Below, one piece after another: positions 36,301-43,867 of a DNA stretch of 43,867 bases. Position numbers and translations under genes: made by a program. Numbering within the stretch: position 1 is the stretch's first letter; every line of letters starts with the position of its first letter. The stretch comes from a bacterium (GTDB taxonomy: Bacteria > CSSED10-310 > JAFGSJ01): NCBI GenBank assembly GCA_016934675.1, contig JAFGSJ010000134.1, positions 1 to 43,867 on the forward strand, read 5' to 3'. The notes beneath the pieces were generated by a model, which worked only from the letters and a program-made list of their open reading frames with translations, did not search any database and was not told where the DNA came from.

Positions 36301-38843
36301 CCACGCTGAGATACAAATTCGATCTCACGCACACCATCATCTTCGGGATTGAGAAAGAGAGAACCCTGTTCGACCTTGGCCACAAAACGGTGCTCAACAC
36401 TGATGGTATTGCCCTGGTTATCGGTGAGGGGCTGTGAGGTTATTCTGACGCAACCGCTATCGGTCCGGATTGAATCGGGACGATCGCATTCAAGTTTAAT
36501 GTCACCATGTGGCTGACCACTGATGAATTCAATATCGATCGCTCCCATAGCGAAACCGTCTACACTGAGAGCGGTCACTTGAGCATGCCCGACCTGATTT
36601 TCGGATTGCAGTTGAAAACGAATGACCCCATCTCGGGTCGGTATCTGGCAACCATCCTCGGTTTCAATCAGGCCGGGACCATGCAGCGAACCATGGTCAG
36701 TCTCGAGAGCAATCAAGGTGTCATCATCGACCGGGTTCTCGTGTGAATCGGTGATGACTTCGGAGACGATCCAAACCCGCGACTTGCCATCGGCCACAAT
36801 GGCGTCCTGCTCCGTCTTGAGTTCGATCGAACCCTCTGGTGCTTCAGCCAGGACCGGGACACTAAGAGAACCGCTGGCCGTGCCCGTCGTTGTGCGGGCC
36901 GTGATGGTCATAGTTCCACGCTTGCTCCCAACCCGGACCCGGCACCTGAAAGCACCATCCACGGTCCTGATCTCCAGATTTTTTCCCTCGCGGGTACCAT
37001 CAAAGGAAATGAATTCAGCCAGGGTCACCTCGAGCTCGATGATTGTACCATCAGAAACAGGGTTACCTGCACTGTTGTAGATGATCTCGCTGCTGATTTC
37101 GGTCTCGTCCATCTCGTTCGCACTCAAACTCATGACCGATGATGACAAAACAATCTGACCCACCGGTTCGAGCGCGATCAGTGGTATGTCCAAACTGCCC
37201 TCAGCCTTATTTTTCGAGCCCTTGACTGTTATGGTCGCGTAATCACCCGATGAGGGCGACAGGAATTCGAACGAAATATGGCCCCGACTGGTCAAGGCAA
37301 TATCGCCTGCAGGTAAGCCCAGGAGCTTGCCACGATCGACCTGGACCGATAAAGGCGTATCATCATCGACGATGTTGCCACTTGCATCGGTGATCGGCCT
37401 CTGTGTGCAGATGCGGGCGATGTCCTTTCCATCAGCTTGCAATTCTGCAGGTTCCGCCTTCAAGACGATCTCACCGAATGGTTCTCCGGTTGCTATCTTG
37501 AGCGTACATGAACCCTGGGCCTTGTCATCGGCCGACTTGACCTCGATGGTTACCGGTCCTGAAGATTTTTCAGGAATATAGGAAAACTTGAGTATGCCAC
37601 CGCGCGGATATAATTCGAGCTTGGGACCCTTCTGTCCATCCGGGCCCATGAGTTGACCCCTGGTTGCGGTCGCCGTCAGCACGGACTCATCGGAGATAAT
37701 GTTGTTCTTGGCATCCACGATCGGTTTCGTGCAAATGGCCACATCCCGACTATCACCTGCCTGAAGCACAGCAGACGATGGCAGGAGTTCAATTTTGCCC
37801 GTCGGGGGGCCCGGTAACAGCGTGACTGAGACGGTACCATACGCGTCGCCTATCTGACTCCGGGCTTTTATCGTGACTTCGCCTGCCTGCTTACCCGCTC
37901 GGTACAGAAAACGGATTTTCGAGCCTTGACTGAGCAGAACTGTCTCCAGGCCTCCTTGTCGGCTAACCGGGTCCAGAACCGAACCTTCAGAGCAACCGAT
38001 CAGGAATTCAGTCCCGTCCGCAATAAAGTTACCCTGCTCATCCGTCAGGGTTGCGGATTCGATCGAAAGGGTCCCGCTCCCGTCCGCAATCAGACTCGTT
38101 TCAGACAACTCAAACCTGATCGTGCCAGTCGGTCCACCCGGGATGAAGATAACCCGGGTCACGCCTCGAGCATTGCCACTCTTGCTCCGGACCTGAACAG
38201 TCGCCAGCCCGACCTCAATCGAAGATTGCAGAGCAAAAGCTATAAAACCGGACCTCGATTCGATCTCGAGCGGATTGCCACGCTCCTCACTCATCGGATG
38301 CAAAATCAAGCCTTGGGAGGTCTTGACCTCGTAAACCGTCCCATCCGCTACCGCTTCGCCGACATTGTCAAATAGAGGTTTACTCTCGATCAGAAGGCGG
38401 CTCTTGCCATCAGCAACCATACTTTCGGCTGTTAACATCAATTCGATCTGACCCGCCGGGTGCGGCTTATAGAAAATCCCTAACTTATTCAACCGTTCAT
38501 CAATGGTTTGTCGACCCTCCTGAGGAATGACCATGTCCTGCATCTCGAAACCCATGTCCTCAACAAAACCTAGAGCATCATCCTCAATCGAAATGGATTG
38601 CTGTTCCGAAACGGGGTTCTTGTGAAATTCAAAAAAAATGGGCGGTTGGTCCTTGCCCGTGAAAAGCAAAACGATGTAGACTGAGCACCCTTCACCGGAC
38701 TGGGTCGTGATCACATATGCCCGGCCCGGAGCCACGACATCATTCGGAGTCGATACGGACACGATATTCTTCGAGTATTTTACCCGACGCACCTCCTGCT
38801 TGCCCAGATTGATTCCGCTGATGTCCTTATTGATTAAAAACAT
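33327..38843 (-). CDS. Giant Ig-like repeat protein without signal peptide
   Basis: About 1838 residues. After a 125-residue N-terminal domain of no recognised family there are 15 tandem repeats of about 109 residues, each shaped like xGxIxLxxxxxxLxADG, an xITDxxGNxVxDGT turn, and a closing GxAxGxL strand. This recalls the bacterial Ig-like (invasin/Big_1) domain. The tail (about 85 residues) is acidic and then ends in FYRFMAGF. The start chosen has GAGGT five bases before the ATG and a good promoter just upstream; the frame is open to 38897, but that lies upstream of the predicted transcript. No signal peptide, membrane helix or sortase signal is visible, which is odd for an Ig-repeat protein. 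Export by an unrecognised route or an internal role are both possible. Confidence 0.75.
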   Translation of the reverse strand: MFLINKDISGINLGKQEVRRVKYSKNIVSVSTPNDVVAPGRAYVITTQSGEGCSVYIVLLFTGKDQPPIFFEFHKNPVSEQQSISIEDDALGFVEDMGFEMQDMVIPQEGRQTIDERLNKLGIFYKPHPAGQIELMLTAESMVADGKSRLLIESKPLFDNVGEAVADGTVYEVKTSQGLILHPMSEERGNPLEIESRSGFIAFALQSSIEVGLATVQVRSKSGNARGVTRVIFIPGGPTGTIRFELSETSLIADGSGTLSIESATLTDEQGNFIADGTEFLIGCSEGSVLDPVSRQGGLETVLLSQGSKIRFLYRAGKQAGEVTIKARSQIGDAYGTVSVTLLPGPPTGKIELLPSSAVLQAGDSRDVAICTKPIVDAKNNIISDESVLTATATRGQLMGPDGQKGPKLELYPRGGILKFSYIPEKSSGPVTIEVKSADDKAQGSCTLKIATGEPFGEIVLKAEPAELQADGKDIARICTQRPITDASGNIVDDDTPLSVQVDRGKLLGLPAGDIALTSRGHISFEFLSPSSGDYATITVKGSKNKAEGSLDIPLIALEPVGQIVLSSSVMSLSANEMDETEISSEIIYNSAGNPVSDGTIIELEVTLAEFISFDGTREGKNLEIRTVDGAFRCRVRVGSKRGTMTITARTTTGTASGSLSVPVLAEAPEGSIELKTEQDAIVADGKSRVWIVSEVITDSHENPVDDDTLIALETDHGSLHGPGLIETEDGCQIPTRDGVIRFQLQSENQVGHAQVTALSVDGFAMGAIDIEFISGQPHGDIKLECDRPDSIRTDSGCVRITSQPLTDNQGNTISVEHRFVAKVEQGSLFLNPEDDGVREIEFVSQRGIVGFYFKGGSRIGPVAITIRAVEYDDCQGQLILNVKPGLPASYFTLEAESTVLYAGNEQPYKIVTTPITDAFDNCIDDGTDFLIRPRGEVLLYNDPEVEAKHDELIAQSVAGIVSFWVKREKPGQLTLNVQSFQGDANGELELDFIVLPPSGTITLRPENGSLRADGESSLEVESDAILDGAGQLIPDGTEFRLLVENGFAYYDDLEQAANEIVLTSELGRVRFHVISSLQIGTLSCTLSSQTGTAEGTCSIELVPGPPFGEIQLTANRESLMAGDPEPIALESGLIKDRHGHVVSDGTECMVRSEGGLVAAELDGDRSENLTVSVREGHVLVYAWARSDADRLIVSIDSANQEANGQIEFPIEQAPLQSDCILLVERETHPADGTTKVPVISETITDIYGRQVENGLLFHVRVEGSSGQTEEMDGPSPEFDVRTRNGAISFEIVPVRVTDTVLVSVISDNEQSRGTLTLSFQRPLPTGPIGFSEPMQREIGADASSQVHIETEDIRTDLGMSVLDDEPFTMKVTAGSLLLEGDHPEPGTEIEVKSRNGRVSCLYQVPSEPGPVTISLRSIHGDASGSLDLQLMSVDPTGTIVLESDSLELSADGKSTLTITSSPILTGRDTVVKDGTMFLVSSDKGSIAAPQGEVRETGVMIPSVEGRISFALRASKKAGQAHIQVKSLTGDASGQLAITFLPGEAARNIKLKAEPMLIEADGVSVTTITCLPITDAYGNVVAEGTLVQLETDLGTFLDEQDAVVTEKPFSLSLIDGSFQARLQASKQAGIATIIAWTKPGNAIGNLEISLTPGQPHGEITLLPSHHDIIIGEQRAVTITTLPIKDSLGNYISDKEQFYVAMIAPDGRPFELYVFPRNAKLEFELPHQTKSGTMFVTITSERGSAEGSCELNYSLVPTEDQVEEWFFAESEDDILATPEDESSPSDDEDLQMSIEDSFSRIVSPSASTNIDDFADEQTESEVIFTKATLQIFYRFMAGF
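33590..38461 (-). repeat. Ig-like coding array, 15 units of about 327 bp
   Basis: Fifteen consecutive units differ by more than half of their residues but keep the DG-T turn and the boundary [TF]GxIxL. Such divergence argues for an old array rather than recent DNA duplication. Confidence 0.75.
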
Positions 38844-38887
38844 GGTTACCTCGCACTCATCGTTACAAAGAATAAGACAACATCTCC

Positions 38888-38916
38888 ATTGTATCAAATC
38901 GGTTCAACCAGAGCAA
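38888..38916 (-). promoter_or_regulatory. Promoter for the giant Ig-repeat gene
   Basis: On the minus strand TTGCTC (38916-38911) and TACAAT (38893-38888) are 17 bp apart, with a TG one base before the -10, giving an extended -10. The transcript would start near 38881 and leave about 38 nt before the ATG at 38843. Confidence 0.55.
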
Positions 38917-39049
38917 CCATATTTTCATGACGGACAGGCCTGGTCATTCTTGCCCTACTATTCCCACATCAATCCGGTGCACATGAAATACGCCATGAAA
39001 TAGCTGACATCTGGCGTGTATTCATACAGGTGAGTTAGTCATCATTTCA

Positions 39050-42000
39050 TCAAGATGGTGATATGTTTCCGGGATTCAGCTCATGTGCCGGTTCGGGCCT
39101 GTTAAGCCAATTGGCCCAGATCTGGCCCAAAATAATGAGGGCAATAATGGCCAGAGCGTTGGCGATCGGAGCACCCGGATAGGCATCAGCCCTGAGTTCA
39201 GCGGCGGTTCGAAGCACAAAAATAACGGCCACGGTCAAAGGAAGAACAGCCAGATGATACCTGAACACCAACAAATAGGCCAGTAGAGTCAGTATAAAAT
39301 ATAATAATCCCCCGGCACAGAAGGCGGGAAGCGACTCGATACCCTGTGTTGTCTGAAGAATGAAGCCCGTACACAAAAAGATAATAATAACCAGCGGGCG
39401 ACGTTGTGTCCAACCCTGCGACAATTGATCGACACATACGATCAGGGCCAGGAAAAAAGCAGTGGCGATGATCATGGCCTGTACTTGCCTGAACAGGGGC
39501 TGGAGCATGGACAGATAACAATTGGCCGGTTCAAAAGCGGGCCAGAATGCCTCGAGTGTGGGGATTGAACGATCGATCAAGGCTGCAAAACCGGCCGCCA
39601 GGACCGCAAAAGCTACAGCGGTCAACCAGGTCGTGCCGGCCGACACGAGGCCTTGTTGTCGACGGGCCCGATGGACATAACCCATAATAATAGCCAGAAA
39701 AGCAAAACCGATCAGAGGGGCCAGCAAAGAGGCAATCCGGGCCATAATCTGATGGGTCAACGGTTCGGTAGTCGAAAAATACGCTGCATTTGTCGGCCAT
39801 CTATTGATAAAGGACAAAAGTGTCAGTGTAATCAGAATGCTGTAAAAATAGAGAAATGTCGGCCTGGAATAGCGTTTCTTACTCCATTGTATCAAACTGA
39901 TCACGAACAAACTGACCAGTCCCAGAAGACCTGCGATTTGAAAAGGGGCCTGTACCAAGCGATGAGTCTGTTGCTGCTGGCGTTCCTGACGTTTCCAGTC
40001 CTCGGGCACAAAGACATACTCGTTGAAGGAGGTCATTGTATCGCCACTGAGCACAATCTCGATTCTGGCCTGTCCCTCGGTTCGAGGAAGGGCCTCGGGC
40101 ACGGCATAGGTAAAAGTCCAGTCACGCCGCGCGGGCTGTTTGGTCGAAACGGCCGAAATTGGTTCGAGTTGAGTGCGGTCCAGACCATACTGCCGCTTGA
40201 TATACGTCAGGGCCAGTTCCGTGGCGGTTTCCTGGGAAAGGTCCGCTCCGGCTCTGGCCTGGGGGAGAATATGCCTGATACCCTGAATCGAGCCGTCATT
40301 CCTGAATACGACTGAGTATTCCTCGGCCCGTTCGGCTACATCACCCTGAAAACGGGCAAAGCGCACGGTCCAATGCGGGGCTTCAAGATAGGTCCCGAGC
40401 AAATTCTGATAGAGTTCCGGCCCACCCTCCTGCCAGATGAACCGATGTTGACTCTCCTGGAAGGCATCGAGCCTGGTCAGGACCTGCCAATCAGCCGGCT
40501 TGAAATCCGGACGGGCGGACATACTCGCGATGGCTTGTTCTCGGGCTGTGCGCCGATCGGGCTGAACAGTTGGAAAGTCTTTCCGAAAATCCGCGCATAA
40601 CAGAAAGAGCAGAAAACCACACAAACCGATAAGAACAATACTGACCAAGGCCTTTTTCGGGAGAACATCGGCGGAAATGCTGACGGTCCGAGTGGACTTC
40701 TCCAGCACGGGCCCGGGAGCCCAACTTTCATTGTACAGTTCCCGAGGCACTTCGTGCCACGATTTGGATTGAAGCCTTCGCCCCAACACGACCCAGAGCG
40801 GTACCAGGACAAAGATAAGGGCCATGGTTTTGTCAAACCACAGACCATTGGCTGCCATAAGCGGAATGGACATCATGACCACGTCGAAGGCATAGTGCAT
40901 GATAATCGCCGGTAACAATCCAAACTCGAGATAGAGAAAACCGAAGGTCAGAGAAGGGATGATCAGTTCGAGCACACGGGCGAACGAGGGTTGGGCCGGA
41001 TAATTGGCATGACCGCCGCCGAAGATAAGGGCCTGGACAATCATGGCCAGGATGATGAACAGGCGACGTTGGCCGAGACGCTGGCCGATCAGGGCAGCTC
41101 CGGCCAATGGCACGGCTCGGAACAGACACTCCTCCCAGAACCCGGCATGAAATGAAATGCTGATGGGCGTGAACCAGGGCAGGTAGCTGGCCAGAATATT
41201 CGGGTCCGTCAAAGCCGAGGCAGGGCTCCACCAGCCCGGAATTGCCTTGCCGAAAAACTGTAAAGCCACTTCATACGCAATGAAACAGATAATAAGCAGA
41301 TAGGCACTCACGGTCCGGCCCAGGACCGCTTTTGAAGGAGCGGCCTCGCCCGACCAGGCCCGCCAGAACTGGATGTGTCGGGGAAAGGCCAGACGCGTCA
41401 AACTCTCCGCGGCCATAAATGAGATGACCAGCAGTAATCCGTCAAAGATGAAAACACTGAGATATTGGACAAGGGTCCGCATAAGAAAGGTCTGGGCTGA
41501 CAAGGCCGTATCGTACTGCATCCATTCCAGAGGGAGCAGATTGATCTGGCCGAGTACGGACACGAACGAGACCAGAAAACCCCAGAAAAGTGGCTGCTTC
41601 CACAGAATATAACGTTTTTTCATCAACAGAAAAACCCCGATCAAACAACCCCCGAGAATATAGAGTATTCCCAACGCGACACTGGCCAACAGAGTGATCG
41701 TGTTGTTAGCGGACCTCATCTCGCTGTATTTCCGCTGAAATGACTCCGGGACCCGATAATAATGGTCGAGCTCGATGAGCCGATCGCCGCCGACCACCAG
41801 TTTCAAACGATACGGTGCATCACCGACCTTCTGGTCCGGACGTTCGTATTCAAAGGTATGGTCGATTCGTCCGGATGGTTGGGTCTTTTGTGAAGCCTCG
41901 ACTTGAATGTAATCGGACAGGACAACAGACCAGTGTTCACCGGCCGTTCTTTCGGCTATCGTCCGGGCCTGTTCGGCATCCAAAGCAGCTCCGGCCTGGT

Positions 42001-42403
42001 CCTCGGGCAGCTTTTCCACGAACTCGTAAACTTGCCCCTCGGGCGTGAACGAGATCGACGTTTCATTGGTCTGTCCCTCCCGGAAATGGCGGACCACCCA
42101 GGTGAACGGCCTGAAAATCCGGGCATCGATGATCTTCTGATAGGCCTCCTTACCACCCGCCTCGAGCTCGACATAACATTGAAATTCGCTATCATCCCCG
42201 AAAACAACGGCTTGAGTATAATCCGAAGGTCCGAAACCATACCGGTCCATAAGCGTGCTTGCTTTGAGCAGGGCGGTTTCCCGGTCCAGCTCGATCTCGA
42301 GATTCAGGATCGAAAAGGCTTCCTTGAAATAGTGCAGACTAAAGACGAGACACAACACGGCGAAAAGACCGAATACTACCCAGAACAGAGGTTTTCTGGT
42401 CAT
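39050..42403 (-). CDS. Tandem-duplicated CPBP (CAAX-type) intramembrane protease
   Basis: A 1117-residue multi-pass inner-membrane protein. The first half has an N-terminal anchor, an extracytoplasmic domain (about 35-230), then membrane helices with CPBP glutamic/metallo-protease motifs: Glu424-Glu425-x3-Arg429, His465 (GGGH) and His503 (HYAFD). These are the usual catalytic or metal-binding residues. The second half repeats the plan: an extracytoplasmic domain (about 615-805) with a matching WTVRFARFQGD stretch (compare WVVRHFREGQT near 102), then helices to the C-terminus, but with no EExxxR motif. It therefore looks like an internal duplication with a dead second protease region. Members of the family cleave prenylated or secreted peptides, or serve in immunity and signalling. 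AAGGAG lies six bases before the start, and it forms an operon with the amidohydrolase 12 nt upstream. Confidence 0.85.
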   Translation of the reverse strand: MTRKPLFWVVFGLFAVLCLVFSLHYFKEAFSILNLEIELDRETALLKASTLMDRYGFGPSDYTQAVVFGDDSEFQCYVELEAGGKEAYQKIIDARIFRPFTWVVRHFREGQTNETSISFTPEGQVYEFVEKLPEDQAGAALDAEQARTIAERTAGEHWSVVLSDYIQVEASQKTQPSGRIDHTFEYERPDQKVGDAPYRLKLVVGGDRLIELDHYYRVPESFQRKYSEMRSANNTITLLASVALGILYILGGCLIGVFLLMKKRYILWKQPLFWGFLVSFVSVLGQINLLPLEWMQYDTALSAQTFLMRTLVQYLSVFIFDGLLLVISFMAAESLTRLAFPRHIQFWRAWSGEAAPSKAVLGRTVSAYLLIICFIAYEVALQFFGKAIPGWWSPASALTDPNILASYLPWFTPISISFHAGFWEECLFRAVPLAGAALIGQRLGQRRLFIILAMIVQALIFGGGHANYPAQPSFARVLELIIPSLTFGFLYLEFGLLPAIIMHYAFDVVMMSIPLMAANGLWFDKTMALIFVLVPLWVVLGRRLQSKSWHEVPRELYNESWAPGPVLEKSTRTVSISADVLPKKALVSIVLIGLCGFLLFLLCADFRKDFPTVQPDRRTAREQAIASMSARPDFKPADWQVLTRLDAFQESQHRFIWQEGGPELYQNLLGTYLEAPHWTVRFARFQGDVAERAEEYSVVFRNDGSIQGIRHILPQARAGADLSQETATELALTYIKRQYGLDRTQLEPISAVSTKQPARRDWTFTYAVPEALPRTEGQARIEIVLSGDTMTSFNEYVFVPEDWKRQERQQQQTHRLVQAPFQIAGLLGLVSLFVISLIQWSKKRYSRPTFLYFYSILITLTLLSFINRWPTNAAYFSTTEPLTHQIMARIASLLAPLIGFAFLAIIMGYVHRARRQQGLVSAGTTWLTAVAFAVLAAGFAALIDRSIPTLEAFWPAFEPANCYLSMLQPLFRQVQAMIIATAFFLALIVCVDQLSQGWTQRRPLVIIIFLCTGFILQTTQGIESLPAFCAGGLLYFILTLLAYLLVFRYHLAVLPLTVAVIFVLRTAAELRADAYPGAPIANALAIIALIILGQIWANWLNRPEPAHELNPGNISPS

Positions 42404-42415
42404 ATCTACTCCTTT

Positions 42416-43192
42416 TTATGCTCGAATAGTGTAAAGAGAGGCTGCATTGTCATGCAGGAACTTGTCGATGATCACTTTATCCAGATGATAAGGCTCGAGG
42501 ACCTCGAGAGTCAATTCGAGGCTCCGGGCCAGTCCACGGTCCGGATAATCCGAACCGTATAGGACCTTATTACCCTGCAATCCCCGCAGAACATAGACTA
42601 GATCATCGATCACGGAACTGCCCCGAAAATAGAGTAATGAAAAGGACATATCAAGATACACGTTCGGGTTGGCCTTGGCTACAAACATGGCCTCGATCAC
42701 CCGATGTGCACAGGCATGAGCGATGATGATCGTCGCTTCGGGCGCATGCCGGGCCAACTCGTGAAACGCAGCCGGACTGATCTCAGGATAATAGTCCGGA
42801 TAATAGGGAAAAGAATCGATCAGGACCGGGAGCCCATGTTCGGCGGCGGATCGGACCAAGCCCACCACCCGCTCATCACTCAATCCGAATTTCTGAAAGC
42901 GCGGGTGTAACTTGAGACCGCGGTAGGGATAACTTCCAAGAAGGTTCTTCAACTGATCGACGACATCGGGTTCGAGCGGATTAAGGCTCATGAACGGGAT
43001 GATCCAATCATGGCCCTCCGCCAGATGGGCCAGGTCCCGATTATCCAGACCAAGCTGTTCGAGCGCCAGTACAACACAATGACTGATGTTGGTCTGCTCG
43101 CGTTCCTGACAGAGTGCCGCGAACGCCCGGTCCACATCCCCGTATGTGGCCACGTCCAGATGAACATGAGCATCGATGATCGGCTGTGGCAT
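42416..43192 (-). CDS. Amidohydrolase (metal-dependent hydrolase, TIM barrel)
   Basis: A 258-residue protein of the amidohydrolase superfamily (Amidohydro_2-like, the group that includes uronate isomerase-like and decarboxylase enzymes). It begins with the metal-binding HxH motif in DAHVHLD (His9 and His11). Later come LKLHPRF (about 96), a histidine in IIIAHACAHRV (about 155) and the catalytic Asp in YGSDYPDRG (about 215), in the usual order. The cytosolic substrate is unknown. A strong promoter is seen upstream, and the ATG follows AAGG by five bases. The CPBP protease gene begins 12 nt after the stop, so the two are co-transcribed, suggesting but not proving a shared role. Confidence 0.85.
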   Translation of the reverse strand: MPQPIIDAHVHLDVATYGDVDRAFAALCQEREQTNISHCVVLALEQLGLDNRDLAHLAEGHDWIIPFMSLNPLEPDVVDQLKNLLGSYPYRGLKLHPRFQKFGLSDERVVGLVRSAAEHGLPVLIDSFPYYPDYYPEISPAAFHELARHAPEATIIIAHACAHRVIEAMFVAKANPNVYLDMSFSLLYFRGSSVIDDLVYVLRGLQGNKVLYGSDYPDRGLARSLELTLEVLEPYHLDKVIIDKFLHDNAASLYTIRA

Positions 43193-43245
43193 AGTTGCCT
43201 TCCCTTCCGGACCGACCCGCTGAGACCGATTGTCGGACCCTTCCC

Positions 43246-43273
43246 ATTATACATATTTTCAACACGAAGACAA
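43246..43273 (-). promoter_or_regulatory. Promoter of the amidohydrolase-CPBP operon
   Basis: On the minus strand TTGTCT (43273-43268) and a perfect TATAAT (43251-43246) are 16 bp apart. Transcription would start near 43239, giving a leader of about 47 nt before the ATG at 43192. Confidence 0.65.
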
Positions 43274-43328
43274 TATTTTAGTGTATCGGAATATCATAGT
43301 CTTGGATGAAAAACAAAAGGGTAGTGTC

Positions 43329-43675
43329 CTAATTTGAATTTACTTTTTTAATGGAGAGGAGTGATGCGTGGCACATTCTTGAACTCTGTTCAGTGGAAAG
43401 AAGTGAAAGAGGTACATCGATAAAATCTTGTTTCATTGATTTTCTGCGGTTGACACGCTCGATCTTATTGAATCCGCATTGTTTCATAACTGCATCGAGA
43501 CTACCTCGTTCAAAACATGAAATAAAAAAAAGAGTCAATGCCTCAACAAGATTATCCTTTGCTTTTAGGCAGTTTTTCCCTGGGAAAAAACATCAAGTGG
43601 AATACAATCGGCGATAAACCAATCATTTTCTTTCTTTAGAGTGAGGGGTAATCTCATATTCATCTGAATGGGCAC
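43329..43675 (-). pseudogene. HicB-like antitoxin gene broken by a one-base frameshift
   Basis: The GTG at 43675 has AAGGAGG seven bases upstream. The first 36 codons read as the start of a HicB-type antitoxin (RLPLTLKKENDWFIADC, then VFSQGKTA) and stop at TAA 43567-43565. In the neighbouring frame the domain continues without a break: LKAKDNLVEAL, an ISCFERGSLDAVMKQCGF stretch and a DFIDVPLSLL end, closing at 43329. One base missing in the CC of GCCTAAA near 43568 explains the shift. HicB antitoxins normally pair with a HicA mRNA interferase, but no hicA is adjacent. Either the gene is dead or a sequencing error split it. Base composition is more AT-rich than the neighbours, suggesting transfer. 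Confidence 0.7.
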
Positions 43676-43860
43676 TGTTTTTCCTCCTTAGAAATGTCGG
43701 CAATCGTGGTCGCACCAAAATCGAGATGATTGGTCAACAGGACAATCTCACGTTCTTGTTCGTCGTCCCACACGACAATACTCCGCAGTAAATCAGGGCA
43801 TTTTTGTACTGCGTCAACACCTGTTAACACGATGAATTCATCTGACAGGATGTTCCTGTT
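43660..43860 (-). mobile_element. IS4-type transposase remnant
   Basis: Minus-strand frame of about 66 codons, ending at TGA 43662-43660 and open only from the TGA at 43863-43861. The translation contains a LSDEFIVLTG segment, RSIVVWDDEQEREIVLLTNH and GATTIADI. These match the region of IS4-family DDE transposases just before their YREK signature (the Y-x2-R-x3-E-x6-K block with the catalytic Glu). The match ends after ADISK, so the catalytic Glu region is gone, and the 5' part is stopped or lies outside the window. The fragment's last codons overlap the start of the HicB-like gene. Confidence 0.65.
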
Positions 43861-43867
43861 TCAATCT

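Noticed and set aside
43351..43617. Plus-strand 88-codon frame near the right edge
   Set aside because: It lies opposite the HicB-like sequence, whose domain reads clearly on the minus strand once one base is restored.

Overview
The window looks like chromosome from a diderm (Gram-negative type), probably uncultured heterotrophic bacterium. The support is a TonB-receptor-like outer-membrane barrel, an O-antigen-ligase-type protein with TPR repeats, a lipoprotein, strong AGGAGG-type ribosome sites and sigma70-like promoters. The large FG-GAP/thrombospondin-3 and Ig-repeat proteins and the B12-binding radical SAM enzymes recall Deltaproteobacteria-like or sediment candidate-phylum genomes, but I cannot assign a phylum. 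I saw no rRNA, tRNA, CRISPR array or phage module.

Layout. 1-3400: a monomeric NADP isocitrate dehydrogenase and a phosphoglycolate-phosphatase-like HAD enzyme, behind a promoter with an operator-like palindrome. 3.7-9.5 kb: a TonB-receptor-like barrel (minus strand), a 515-bp divergent spacer with a perfect 16-bp-stem hairpin, a B12-type radical SAM protein and a GAF-GGDEF diguanylate cyclase. Two copies of a 59-bp repeat flank the radical SAM gene, one of them inside the barrel's coding sequence. 9.5-17.2 kb (minus): a family 3 aldehyde dehydrogenase and a 2033-residue membrane-anchored FG-GAP/TSP3 surface protein. 17.4-22.0 kb: a small Cys-containing ORF, then a minus-strand group of FHA protein, membrane protein and HerA-like ATPase. 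22.1-24.4 kb: a PhaR-type DNA-binding/phasin-like protein and a CoA-acylating aldehyde dehydrogenase with a C-terminal tail like a microcompartment encapsulation peptide. 24.4-33.3 kb: a co-directional surface-glycan-type cluster (O-antigen ligase/TPR, GT4, unknown, B12 radical SAM, Ycf48-like propeller, S41 peptidase-like lipoprotein). 33.3-43.2 kb (minus): a giant protein of 15 Ig-like repeats with no signal peptide, an internally duplicated CPBP membrane protease and an amidohydrolase. 43.3-43.87 kb: a frameshifted HicB-like antitoxin gene beside an IS4-type transposase remnant.

How the genes may work together. Much of the window concerns the cell surface: glycan assembly, a large calcium-binding adhesin-like protein, a barrel, a membrane protease and c-di-GMP synthesis. 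The metabolic genes (isocitrate dehydrogenase, two aldehyde dehydrogenases, PhaR/phasin) point to central carbon and acyl-CoA/polyester metabolism. The points most worth checking are the orphan encapsulation-tagged aldehyde dehydrogenase next to the PhaR/phasin protein, the 59-bp repeat domesticated in a coding region, the CPBP duplication with a catalytically dead second half, the giant Ig-repeat protein without an export signal, and the HicB/IS4 wreckage at the right edge. All functional statements come from sequence reading and family knowledge; no searches were run.
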